From Lentzea waywayandensis (lineage in GTDB: Bacteria; Actinomycetota; Actinomycetes; Mycobacteriales; Pseudonocardiaceae): 64,000 nt of DNA. Numbering within the stretch: position 1 is the first letter of the stretch; the number at the start of each line of letters is the position of its first letter. A program made the position numbers and the translations under genes. Under the pieces are notes generated by a model. It was not told where the DNA came from. It made no database searches and saw only the letters and a program-made list of their open reading frames with translations. The stretch lies in contig NZ_FOYL01000002.1 of assembly GCF_900115955.1 (NCBI RefSeq), forward strand, positions 372,001 through 436,000. The letters are read 5' to 3'. Of the stretch, positions 26,193 to 35,700 are shown piece after piece.

Positions 26193-27392
26193 ATCACCGC
26201 TTCCGCGCTCACGCCGACCTTGGCCGCTCCCCGCACCCTCACCGACATCTACGGCCCCGACATCGCCGTCTGCGCGCGCCCCGCCCAGGAACCGACGGTG
26301 CCGTCGAGCAGGCACCGGAACACCCGTGACGTCCTGTCCGTCCGCCCTCTCGCCGTCGCCGCCGACACCCCCGTCATCAGCAGCGCGGGCGGCACCGAAC
26401 CCAACCTGATCGCCGCTCTCCGCGACGGCGGCCTGCCCGTCGGCACCGACCCGCGCGAGTTCCGCACCGAGGCCGAGTTCGCCACCCGCGTCACCGAGGC
26501 CCTCAGCGACGGTCTGCGCCTGTCCATGGAATACCCGCAGCCCACCAGCCTGTTCCCGGACGAACGCTCCGTGAAGAGCGCCGAGCTCGTCGGCTATCTC
26601 AACAACAAGGCCAGCATCAGCACCTTCGTCGCGCCGCGCTTCCAGGCCCGCCGCGAGATCGTCGCCACCGACGAACTCGCCCTGGCCGCCCCCGCCGAGA
26701 AGTCCTGGGTGCTCAAGGCCGCGACGAACGCCGCCCACGGCGCCAGCCTCGACGTCTACCTGCACCGGGCCGGGGACCTGGTGAACCTGCCGGCGTTCAC
26801 CGACATCCTCACCGAGGTGGTCGTCGAGGAGTACCTGAGCATCCACCGCAACTGGGGCGTGCAGCTCTACGTCGCCGCCGACGGCCTGGCCCGCCTGCTC
26901 GCCGTGACCGACCAGCGGATCGACGCCGACGGCGTCTACACCGGCGGCCGGTTCGGGCGCGTCGTCCCCCTCCCAGCCGACCTGCTCACCGAATGCCTGG
27001 CGATCGCCCAGCGCGCCGCCGACGTCGGCTACCGCGGCATGTGCAGCCTCGACTGCGCCCAGACCCACGACGGCAGGCTCGTCATGCTCGACCTCAACTT
27101 CCGCATCACCAGCGGGTCCATCCCGTTGCTGGCGCTGCACACCATCCGCCCCGACGCCCTCGACCGCCCGTCGGAGTCCACGAAGATCACCACCTCCGCA
27201 CCCATCGCCGCGCTGCTGGCCGCGCTGCGCCCCGCGTTGCAACGCGGAGGGCTCCTCGTCACCGGCGGGCACGACACCCGCCGCACCAACAACCCGATCA
27301 ACCAGACCACCCTGCACCTGCTGGTGTTCGGCGACGATCCGGACGACGTCACCACCCGTCGCACCGCGCTGGAAGCCATGTACGACCACTGA
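26193..27392 (+). CDS. ATP-grasp domain protein
   Basis: About 390-400 residues of an ATP-grasp ligase-like enzyme, which would couple ATP to carboxylate-amine or carboxylate-thiol bond formation. Visible are the central ATP-binding strand EKSWVLKAATNAAHGASLDVY, the acidic EVVVEEYLSIHRNWGVQLYV and the metal-binding end of the fold, SLDCAQTHDGRLVMLDLNFRITSGS. The start is unclear: the best ribosome site (AGGGAG, 26180-26185) lies 7 bp before an in-frame ATC (26193). TTG 26220 and upstream GTGs (26030, 25980) have no ribosome site, and the sequence before 26193 does not look coding. No biosynthetic partner is adjacent, so the substrate is unknown. Confidence 0.75.
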   Translation: MTASALTPTLAAPRTLTDIYGPDIAVCARPAQEPTVPSSRHRNTRDVLSVRPLAVAADTPVISSAGGTEPNLIAALRDGGLPVGTDPREFRTEAEFATRVTEALSDGLRLSMEYPQPTSLFPDERSVKSAELVGYLNNKASISTFVAPRFQARREIVATDELALAAPAEKSWVLKAATNAAHGASLDVYLHRAGDLVNLPAFTDILTEVVVEEYLSIHRNWGVQLYVAADGLARLLAVTDQRIDADGVYTGGRFGRVVPLPADLLTECLAIAQRAADVGYRGMCSLDCAQTHDGRLVMLDLNFRITSGSIPLLALHTIRPDALDRPSESTKITTSAPIAALLAALRPALQRGGLLVTGGHDTRRTNNPINQTTLHLLVFGDDPDDVTTRRTALEAMYDH

Positions 27393-27401
27393 CGCGGACA
27401 C

Positions 27402-27437
27402 GACCGTGCTGGGAGTCTCAGCCCTCCCAGCACGGTC
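27402..27437. terminator. Bidirectional hairpin terminator
   Basis: A perfect 14-bp stem (27402-27415 with 27424-27437) and 8-base loop between the convergent ATP-grasp and CU044_5270-type genes. Confidence 0.8.
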
Positions 27438-27448
27438 CGGCCGGTGGA

Positions 27449-28504
27449 TCAGATCTTGCCCGCCACCACGTCGGCGAGATTCACGCGGGACGACTCGTAC
27501 TTCACCCTCGAAGGCTTCGACGGGTCAGCCGAGTCCTTGGCCGGGACGACCTCGGAACTGAACGGTAGGCCGTTGTCGGCGTTGACGGTGATCACCTGAG
27601 AACCGCCGCCACCCTGGATCGCGGCGGCCCCGGTGAGGGTCAGCGCGCGCTGACCGTTGACGTCGGTCTCGCCGACGGTCACGTCCTTCATGGTCGCGAG
27701 CAGCTTCAGCACACCCGAGCGGACCTCGGCGTTGGCGGCGCCGACGAACAGCGCGTACGTGGTGTTGCTCCACAGGTGGTTGCCGATGAGGTTCTCCAGT
27801 TCCACGCCCGTCGGACGCGGCCTGGGAGCGGGCACCGGCTTGCCGCCTTCGCGGAACATCTCGGCGACCTCCGCCTGGGCGTCCGCCCAGGCCTTGTCCG
27901 CCTCGGCGGGGCTCAGGCCGAGTCCGAGGGCGTTGCCGGACGCGGTGATCATCGCGACCCTGGCCTTCTCCACGTCGCCGTTCGCGGCGAGGCGGGCCAC
28001 CGCCGTCACCTTCGCGTCGAACGGATGGGCCCCGTCGTCGTTCTTGGCGGACGCGGCCGCCAGACTCTTCACCGAGTCCCCGTGGAACACCTGGCCCTTG
28101 TCGGTGTAGACGGTGTAGACGACGTAGAGCGAGCCGTCCGGCGCGATCTTCTTGGTGATGATCAGCGACGAGTCACCAGGCTGCGCGGCGGCCTTGATCT
28201 CGGAGGCCAGTTTCACCAGCGGCGACTCGACCACCGCCTGCGGGGCCGCGTCGGAGGGACCGGCCGGGACGGTGCCGCCCGTCGTGCCCATCACCACGGC
28301 CGCCGCGACGGCTGCCGCGCCCACGGCGGCGACGCCGGCCTTGGGCCAGGAGAACCAGCGCTTCGGTCGCACGACCGCGGCCACGGGTTCCGCCATAGCC
28401 GTGTGCAGCGCCGTCCGGGCACGGTCGTAGGCCTCGGGACGCGGGGACGGCACTTCACGCAGATTCCTCATCAGATCCATTTCATCCATGGGGTGTCTTT
28501 TCAC
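27449..28504 (-). CDS. CU044_5270 family membrane-anchored protein
   Basis: A 351-residue protein with the layout of the actinobacterial CU044_5270 family. A short cytoplasmic N-terminus (MDEMDLMRNLREVPSPRPEAYDRARTALHTAM) precedes one membrane helix (WPKAGVAAVGAAAVAAAVVMGTTGG, about 50-75). A long extracellular domain of beta character ends in RVNLADVVAGKI. Genes of this family are usually coupled to an ECF sigma gene, as here, where GTG 28504 overlaps the sigma stop. It is therefore presumed to act with, or to sense signals for, that sigma factor, like an anti-sigma partner (inference). ATG 28489 is an alternative start. Confidence 0.82.
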   Translation of the reverse strand: MKRHPMDEMDLMRNLREVPSPRPEAYDRARTALHTAMAEPVAAVVRPKRWFSWPKAGVAAVGAAAVAAAVVMGTTGGTVPAGPSDAAPQAVVESPLVKLASEIKAAAQPGDSSLIITKKIAPDGSLYVVYTVYTDKGQVFHGDSVKSLAAASAKNDDGAHPFDAKVTAVARLAANGDVEKARVAMITASGNALGLGLSPAEADKAWADAQAEVAEMFREGGKPVPAPRPRPTGVELENLIGNHLWSNTTYALFVGAANAEVRSGVLKLLATMKDVTVGETDVNGQRALTLTGAAAIQGGGGSQVITVNADNGLPFSSEVVPAKDSADPSKPSRVKYESSRVNLADVVAGKI

Positions 28505-29054
28505 GTTGTCGGGACTCGCAGCAGCGCGGCCACCTCGGGGGTCTCACGCAACGTCTTGCGCGCCTGGTGCAACAGGCGGCGGGCCGTGCCCGCGGGGATG
28601 TCGAGCACACGCCCGGCCTCCGCGACGGTCAGGTCCTCCCAGGCGACCAGGCCCAGCACTTCTCGCTCTTCCGGCTTCAGCCGGGCCAGCGCACTGCGCA
28701 GCAACGCTGCGTGTCCGCGCGGACGTCCACCGCCGGCCATAGGTCCCAGTCGCTCGCCAAGCGGGACAGGTCCAGCGCCGGTTCCACGGCCGGTTCCGAC
28801 CGCCAGTGCCGGCGCAACCTGTTCAGTGCGACGCCGTACAACCAAGGCCTGGCCTCGGGATACGAACGGTCATAGGTCGCACGGGACTCGTAGGCCGCCG
28901 CCCAGACGTCGCCGAGCACGTCCTCGGCGGCCTGCCGCCCCACTCTGCGCGCGAGGTAGTTCCCCATCGCGGTCTCGTGGCGACTGATCACCTCCACGAA
29001 GGCACTGGTGTCTCCGCGCAGTGATCTGTCGATCAGTTCCGCGTCTGACGACAT
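28501..29054 (-). pseudogene. ECF sigma-70 factor gene with a one-base frameshift
   Basis: Two overlapping frames carry one sigma factor. From ATG 29054 (GAGGAG just upstream) the first frame encodes region 2 (LIDRSLRGDTSAFVEVISRH..., AAEDVLGDVWAAAYESR, ARPWLYGVALNRLRRHWR). It then runs off into nonsense and stops at 28677. The second frame encodes region 4 (ALARLKPEEREVLGLVAWEDLTVAEAGRVLDIPAGTARRLLHQARKTL) and ends at 28501. The two join cleanly if one base is restored near 28704-28706 (...DTQR-LLRSALARL...). Either the gene is freshly broken or there is a sequencing error. Its downstream CU044_5270 partner is intact, which favours a recent or artefactual event. Confidence 0.8.
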
Positions 29055-29703
29055 GAAGCTCCTCGGGTTTTGCTTCGCCCTTGCACCCCGTCTTTGCCAA
29101 CGCGAGCCAAAACCGCTCAGATTTCTTCGTTGACTGACGAACATCACTGTTCAGCGTCTGGTGAACCGGGGTGACGAGCGCGCTTCGGCACACGCCGCCG
29201 ACCTGCCGTCGCTGAACCCAGGGCGTTGTACGACAGGCCATGACTGGTGGTTGGTGCCATCCCGCCGGGGCGTCGTGCAGGCAACGGCTCGGCGGTGCCG
29301 TGTGCAGGATCTTGATGAGCCTTAGCGGCGATCAACCTGCAGCGCGACCAGTCCAGGGCTTCTACAACGGTGCACCTGGCGAGCTCATCCGAGCTGGGCA
29401 TCCCGGCCGCGGCCTGGCCGCCAGCTGCGCCGCCCGTTGCGAGCGTGCAACTAACGAGCAAGATCGCCCTCGAGCACCAGCGGCCGTTTCCACTCCGTCG
29501 TTCGTCAGCGGCATCACGGCGCTGGATTCTCGTTCCGCTGATCGCGGTATGCCCGCGCTTCGAGATCTGACCCTTCTGGGTTGATCCGGTGTTACGTCTC
29601 GTGGATTTGATCGCCGCCCAAGTAGCACATCGATCATGCTTGTCACCGCACGACCCGTCAGCGGCGCTAACCGAGACCGATCTGTTCGTGCGGCCGCTCG
29701 AAA
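29055..29703. other. Gene-free stretch between two sigma factor loci
   Basis: About 650 bp without a convincing gene. Frames on both strands are rich in Arg/Ser/Cys, base composition is less GC-biased at third positions than in neighbouring genes, and no ribosome site precedes the open frames. The short minus-strand peptide QKGQISKRGHT (about 29550) faintly recalls the C-terminal part of IS110-type transposases but cannot be supported. Confidence 0.5.
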
Positions 29704-30732
29704 TCACGCCCTGCGGCGGGACTTCAGGTCAGCGCGGTTCAGAATCTCCGCGACCGCTCGTACGGATGTCGCCTGGCGCGTGTGTCGTGCGCGAACAGTG
29801 CCCAGCGATGTCGCGTTGAGCATCCGCATGGTCTCGACCGCTTCGAGTGTGGCGAGGGTTCGCCTGTCCACGTTGGATTCAACAAAGCCGATTGCCGAAG
29901 CCCGGCACTGCGCGCATTCGCGAAGGTGCCGCTCGAACTGCAACCGTTCCCCTTTCGGTAAATCGTCGCGGGTCCACGCACTGAGCAGGTCTGCCGTGGC
30001 AGTACACCGTTCGCTCATGACCGGAACGGGCTCGCGGTTCAGCCGCCAGTACATCTGGCGAAGTCCTTCCCGTGCGCGATAGGCGAGCGATGAGACTCCC
30101 TTTGCGGTGATCCCGAGCAACGGCGCGACCTGGCTGGGTGACAGTCCTTCGATCTCTGTGTGCCACAGGACTGTTTGCCAGCGTTCCGGCAGGGCCGCGA
30201 ACGCGCGAGCCGCCAGTGCCCTCTCCAGGTCGGCTACGACGGTGTCTTTGAACGGCAATGACGGGGCGACGTCCGAAAGGTCCTCGGACAACTCCATCTT
30301 CTTCTCGCGGCGAGTCTTGTCATAGGCGGTGTGCCGCAAGGCGGTGAGCAGGTAGGGACGGAACGCTCCGTTCGGCCCTCTGCCCGATCGCAGTGAGTCG
30401 AGCACCTTGGTGAACGCGTCCGCCACGAGGTCCTCGGCTTCGGTCTCTGACCGAGCCAGTTGCCGACCAAGGTTGAACGCCGATGCGACATGCCGTTCGT
30501 ACAGCAGGCCGAATGCGTCTACCGTGCCTTCGCGGACAGACGCGATGAGATCCGCGTCGCTCGACGTCCGAAGGTCGGACGAATCGTTCAGCATCTCAAC
30601 GGTGACGGCGTCCCGGAGGTCGGCAGCTTGTCCGCGGTGTGCCGTCGCCACGGTGGTGTCGTTGGCGCTTCTCGAATCGAACACGTCGGCAAGCCACGAG
30701 ACGTGCTGCCGCATCCCACTCTCGACGATCAT
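29704..30732 (-). CDS. Sigma-70 family factor with C-terminal zinc anti-sigma-like domain
   Basis: A 342-residue sigma factor. Region 2 lies at about 55-125 (DADLIASVREGTVDAFGLLYERHVASAFNLGRQL..., AEDLVADAFTKVLDSLR, FRPYLLTALRHTAYDKTRRE). Region 4 lies at about 160-215 (LPERWQTVLWHTEIEGLSPSQVAPLLGITAKGVSSLAYRAREGL). A zinc anti-sigma-type motif follows: CTATADLLSAW...LQFERHLRECAQC, with the H-x3-C-x2-C pattern of ZAS domains, and then a basic C-terminal tail. A sigma factor and its putative redox- or protease-sensitive inhibitor are thus one chain. ATG 30732 overlaps the stop of the upstream sigma-like gene (ATGA), so the pair is coupled; ATG 30594 is a later alternative. Confidence 0.85.
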   Translation of the reverse strand: MIVESGMRQHVSWLADVFDSRSANDTTVATAHRGQAADLRDAVTVEMLNDSSDLRTSSDADLIASVREGTVDAFGLLYERHVASAFNLGRQLARSETEAEDLVADAFTKVLDSLRSGRGPNGAFRPYLLTALRHTAYDKTRREKKMELSEDLSDVAPSLPFKDTVVADLERALAARAFAALPERWQTVLWHTEIEGLSPSQVAPLLGITAKGVSSLAYRAREGLRQMYWRLNREPVPVMSERCTATADLLSAWTRDDLPKGERLQFERHLRECAQCRASAIGFVESNVDRRTLATLEAVETMRMLNATSLGTVRARHTRQATSVRAVAEILNRADLKSRRRA

Positions 30733-31565
30733 GGCGCGCCTCGGATTCCACGTCGCCTTGCGATCTCATTGCGATGACGACGCAGCCGCTGCTCAACGGC
30801 TCCGGGCGTTGTCCCTCTTTGATCCGCGATCTCGGCGAGCGTGCTGCCGTGAAGCACCAATTGTTCGGCGATGCCGCGAAGATCTCCCTGCATGCCGTCG
30901 AGGGTCGTCCGGACTAGGTCCCTGCTTACGACTATGTCCGCCGGGTCCTCCGAAACACGGGGGTCGAGTGCTCGCCGCGCCGCGCCGTCGAACTCGCCGG
31001 CGCTCTCCACGTGATCGTGGACATGGTGACGTTGCTGTTCATTGCGCCACCGGCGCCACACGTTCGGAAAACACCCCACGCAGGTTCCGACGAAGTAGGT
31101 GGTCAGGGCGGCGCCGCCTTCCGGCGACCATCCCCTGGCCGCCTTGCCCAGCTGGACGAACAACGCGAGTGCCTCGGCGATCGTCTCGTAGGCAAGCTCG
31201 TCACGGTCATCCAGCGAGGTCGCGACCCGCTCGCGGTCTCGATCGCTGTGCGGCACCGCGCGACCGATCTCCGAGCAGCGAGCGAAGATCGTGCCGTGCC
31301 GCAGCCAGGACTTCATCGTCGGAAACGCGTAGGCGACCAGATCCGCGGCCAGCACGTCGTATGCGGTGCCGACGAAATCCTGTTCCACGACCCGTTGGTA
31401 GAAGCGCGCATCGGCCATGCGTCGAGCGAGATTCTCCTCCGCCGTGGTCGTTTCGTCGGCTTCGACGCAGTCGAGGTCACGAGGAAAGACCGAGCCGGAT
31501 TTTAGGTCCTGGACGACGTGTCTCGACGCGTCCGCTGCGCGTCGCCCACTCGTCATCCGTCCCAC
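30729..31565 (-). CDS. Sigma-70-like DNA-binding protein, function unknown
   Basis: A 278-residue protein that resembles a divergent ECF sigma factor. A helical middle part (VVEQDFVGTAYDVLAADLVAYAFPTMKSWLRHGTIFARC) sits where region 2 would be. The C-terminus is a clear region-4-like helix-turn-helix (GIAEQLVLHGSTLAEIADQRGTTPGAVEQRLRRHRNEIARR). YFVGTCVGCFPNVWRRWRNEQQ lies between. It overlaps the next gene, a sigma factor with a zinc domain, by four bases. The pair may act together, one supplying promoter recognition. Start could be 31565 or ATG 31556. Confidence 0.65.
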   Translation of the reverse strand: MGRMTSGRRAADASRHVVQDLKSGSVFPRDLDCVEADETTTAEENLARRMADARFYQRVVEQDFVGTAYDVLAADLVAYAFPTMKSWLRHGTIFARCSEIGRAVPHSDRDRERVATSLDDRDELAYETIAEALALFVQLGKAARGWSPEGGAALTTYFVGTCVGCFPNVWRRWRNEQQRHHVHDHVESAGEFDGAARRALDPRVSEDPADIVVSRDLVRTTLDGMQGDLRGIAEQLVLHGSTLAEIADQRGTTPGAVEQRLRRHRNEIARRRGIRGAP

Positions 31566-31765
31566 TCTCGTCGAGACAGCCGCAGTTCACGCTCAGGTCG
31601 TGAGGTCCGGTTCCTTCCTGCTATGTCGGGCTCGCCGCACAGCCCTACGAAACTTTCACACGAGATCGCCGCGCGGAAAAGCGTAGGCGCACCGAGGCGG
31701 TCCCACCTACGCCTCAACGTCACCACAACCGACCTGGTCCTGATGACGACGAGGAGAACAGGCCG

Positions 31766-31975
31766 ATGCCACGTACAACCCGCAGATCGGACGACAACTC
31801 GTCACCGCTGCTGAGCCAACGCGCGACGTTGATCCTCCTGCTCGCCATGCTCACCGGGGTCGGAGCTGCCGTCCTGATGGCGTGGGCGGGCAGGCATCCC
31901 GCCGAAGCCGCGTTGGTGGGCGTCGGCGCGTTGGCAGGAGGGACCGGATTCTTCAACTGGATCATCGGTGGCTAG
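31766..31975 (+). CDS. Small membrane protein, hypothetical
   Basis: A 69-residue protein with a charged N-terminus (PRTTRRSDDNSSPLLSQR) and two hydrophobic helices (ATLILLLAMLTGVGAAVLMAW and AALVGVGALAGGTGFFNWII). GAGGAGAA (31750-31757) is a good ribosome site. It is divergent from the sigma-like pair and precedes the NB-ARC/CHAT gene on the same strand. No family is recognised; a membrane anchor or sensor for its neighbours is possible but only suggested by position. Confidence 0.6.
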   Translation: MPRTTRRSDDNSSPLLSQRATLILLLAMLTGVGAAVLMAWAGRHPAEAALVGVGALAGGTGFFNWIIGG

Positions 31976-32793
31976 CACCACTCCTCGTCCGCTACCTGCG
32001 GAGTGGTGACGAGCGAGTTCCGGATGGTCTGCAGCGATGAGCGTGTCCGGATTCATCTCGTTGCACGTCAACGTTCGGCCAGAACCTGTGCACGCCTCTA
32101 CTTCCAGAACCCGGACCGCAGAGGCCTTCCGGCCGATTTCCAGGTACAGGACGACCTGACGTCGCCGAAGCCGGTGGCCAGCCGCAGCCAGTCCTCGTTG
32201 TGCCAGCAAACGGTTGCAAGCCGAACAACCAGCGGGCCGGCGGCGAGGACCCACCCGTGTCGCCACGCCTTCTCGCCGCTCAACCCGGACCTCGGCCGCG
32301 CCCCACTTCCGCGTGGCTTGTAGGCACCAGCCGAGATCCGACGCCATGCCAGCCTCACAGGCGGCACGCCGCTGGGCGGCGTCCTCGGCAACATTGCGCT
32401 CGCTGCCGATTCCGCGATGCGCCCTTCCAGGAAACGACCAGGTTGCGGCGCTATCTCACCCAAGCGGTGCTCCCAGCAGGCACCACGGCGAGAGCCCCGC
32501 TCAGCGCGCTGATGAGGTTCTCCTCGATCCGCAGCTGGTCGGGCGCGGACTCCGGCAACCAGAACGCCGAGTGGGGTTGGCACGAACGCGAGCAGCTCGC
32601 CCAGCGGTCCACCGGGCGCCACGACCGGGAGAACACCGGCCAGCCGTCGCACACGGTTCGCGTAGGGCAACTCGCGCAAAGGCTCGACCCGACCTGAGGC
32701 AAGTCCACGGCCGCTGAGCGGGTCGCGACGTGGATGACTGCGCGCGATCTCGGCTCGCGCACGACCGGCAACCATCGCAGCTACGGTGGTGCG
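31976..32793. other. Gene-free stretch before the NB-ARC/CHAT gene
   Basis: About 820 bp in which several open frames exist on both strands but none has a ribosome site, family resemblance or normal codon pattern. A minus-strand frame around 32450-32550 (RIEENLISALSGALAVVPAGSTAWVR) looks protein-like and may be a gene remnant. At the right end TACGGT (32782-32787) is a likely -10 box for the following gene. Confidence 0.45.
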
Positions 32794-35700
32794 GTGGACG
32801 ACGGCGACAAGGACACGCGGTACGACTCCGTGAACGTCGCTGAGCACGTCAGCGGCAACGCGGTGCAGGTCCGCGACATCGCCGGCGACGTGGTGTTCAC
32901 CGTCGGCCAACCGGCCAAACCCGTCGCTCGGGTACCGCGAGAGCTACCACTCGACGTCCGGGACTTCGCCGGGCGGAACGATGAGCTGGCGGCTCTGGAC
33001 CGGTTGTGCGAGCAGGCTTCCGGCATGGGCACAGTGGTGATCTCGGCGGTATCCGGTACCGCCGGGGTTGGTAAGACCGCACTTGCTGTGCATTGGGCGC
33101 ATCGGTCACGTAGCACGTTTCCCGACGGCGATCTCTACATCGACTTGCAGGGGTATGGCCGCGACCAGCCGGTGCGGCCTGAGGACGCACTCGCGGAACT
33201 GCTGCGCAGCCTCGTGGGGCCGGCCGAGCCAATCCCGGCGACCCTGTCCGACCGCGCGAGGTTGTTCCGCACCCTGGTGGCCGAGCGGCGCATGCTGATC
33301 GTCCTCGACAACGCCCGCAGCGTGGAGCAGGTGCGGCCGCTGCTGCCGGGCGCAGGATCAACCTTCGTACTCGTCACCAGCCGGGATACGTTGACGGGCT
33401 TGGTGGTCAGGGACGGAGCGACCCGAGTCAATCTGGGGCTGCTGCACGTCGATGAGGCTGTCGAGCTGCTTGAGTCGCTGGTAGGGAAGCGAGCGCAGCG
33501 GGCACCTGAAGCCGCACGAATGTTGTGTGAGTGGAGCGCCCTGCTGCCACTCGCGCTGCGCATCACGGCGGAGATGGTGAACGCACGGCCGGACGAGGGG
33601 CTTCCAGCGCTAGCCGAGGAACTGGCCTCCGCCCACCATGACCGTCTCGACCTGCTAGAGGTAGGTGACGACGACCGAACTGCTGTGCGAACCGTGTTCT
33701 CGTGGTCCTATCGACATCTCACCCCCGCTGCCGCCAGAGCGTTCCGCTTCATAGCGATCGTGCCAGTGCGCGACGTCGATGTCCGCGCCGTCGCTGCACT
33801 CACCGGAACCGGACTCACCGAGGCTCGCAGGGCTGTCACCGAGCTGGAACGTGCACATCTCGTCCAGCCCACGGGCAACGGCAGGATGCGCACGCACGAC
33901 CTCTTGCGCTCGTACGCAGCGGACCTGGGTCAGCAGACCGATGAACCCGGTGACCGAGATGCCGCATTGGAGCGGCTGTTCCGGTACTACGTGGCGGCAT
34001 TCTGTTGTGCCGTCAACATCGCGATTCCCACCCGCCGCTCGGGCTGGCACGTCGAGGAGACTCCCGTGCCACTGCCAGACTTCGGGAACAGCGACGTGGC
34101 ATGGCAATGGTTGCGGGATGAGCACCAGAACTTTGCCGCCGCGCTCGGCGCGATCGGCAATGGTCTCGTACCTGTGTGGACGCTGTCCGCAGCCGAACAA
34201 CTGCTTGGAGTGCTCGCTCAGCACAGTGGCGACCTTCCCGTCGCACTCACGCACTTCGAGCAGGCGTGGCGCTTCGCCCCGGACGCCGACCCCGACCACG
34301 TCCGCACACTCTGGCTCGACCAGGTCGACACGTTGCTGGCCGCAGGGATGCCGAACAAGGCTTCGGTCTACCTCAACAACGTGCTGGAGCTCCTACACGC
34401 TGCAGATGTGGCACATGATCGGTCGATCGGGCAGGTCGAACACGTGCGGGCCATGTGCGCCCTGCTGCAGTCCGACTACAAGTGCGCTCAGGAGGCCGCG
34501 ACTGAGGCGGTCACCCGACTGGGCCGAGTTGGCGATGATCGCGCGGTCGTCACCGCGGAGCTCACCTTGCTGCGCGCCGAGATGTCGCTCGCCAGGGCAT
34601 GGGGCGATGGCTCGGCAGCTGAACTCCTCCAGGTCGCGGAAGATCTGGCATGGCGGCTACGCGCACTAGACCTCACCGACGAGGCCGACCTCGCGCTGCT
34701 GTGGGCGGCCAGGCTCGCTGTGTCCTTCGGGGACGTGGACGCCGCGGAACAGTTCATCTCCCGCACCGCACCACCACGGGATGGCACCCCGCTCGACCAC
34801 GTCGTGTTCCGCAGCCTGGTGCTGGCGGAGCTCGCCGCAGAACAGCGCCGGTTCAACGACGCGCTCGACTGCGCGGAGTCAGGCCTCGACCGCCTGCTTG
34901 CCGCATTCGACCGATACGGCGCGACCGACCTGGTTCGCGGCGCCGGGTTGTTCGGGCGCGAGTTGGGCGACCTCGCCGTGAAGATAGCGCTCAAGAGACG
35001 ACACACGGCGGAAGAGGTGCTGACGTGGCTGGAACGCGCACGTGCCCACCTACACCGGCACCAGCCGGTCAGCTCGACCGACCCCGCAGTGGCGGACGCG
35101 GTCGACGACTTCATCCGCATCACCCGGACCCTGCAACTCCAACGCGTCAACGGCCCGGTCGAGGCAGGGCTGGCCGAACAGCACGAGATCGCGCTGCAGC
35201 GGGTCAGCAGGCTCGGGTGGTGGTCAACGACGTGCATCGGCTCCAATGCGCTGATCCGCGTGGACGAGCTGGCAGATGCGTTGCAAGACTCTGCGCTGAT
35301 CGAGTTTGTGATCTCCGGGGACGCGCTTGCCGCGGTCGTGGTCGCTGCGCGTGAGAAGCATCTTGTCAAGCTCAGCCGGGCATCGGCAGTGGTCGATGCT
35401 ATCCGCCTACTTCGCTCCGATCAGACGGCGATGGCCCCAGACCACCTGCCGCCTCCGCTGGCCGAGGTGATCGCCGAGTCGACCCGCCGCAGGCTGGACC
35501 GCCTGGACACACAGCTCATCCGCCCGCTGCTGCCGATCATCGAAGAACGCGACCTCGTGATCGTGCCTGCAGGGCAGCTGTACGCAGTGCCCTGGAACAG
35601 CCTGCCCAGCCTGCACCGCCGTCCGGTCGTCGTGGCACCGTCGGCGACCGCCTGGTTGCGGGCATTGACGGCGGCCGAAAACGAATGCGCGCCAGGAGGC

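Noticed and set aside
29144-29707. Possible IS110-type transposase remnant (QKGQISKRGHT)
   Set aside because: Only about ten residues are similar, no DEDD motif, no second half and no repeats at the ends.
32098-32910. Minus-strand 270-codon frame upstream of the NB-ARC/CHAT gene
   Set aside because: No ribosome site, unusual residue composition, and it overlaps the start of the NB-ARC gene; at most a remnant.
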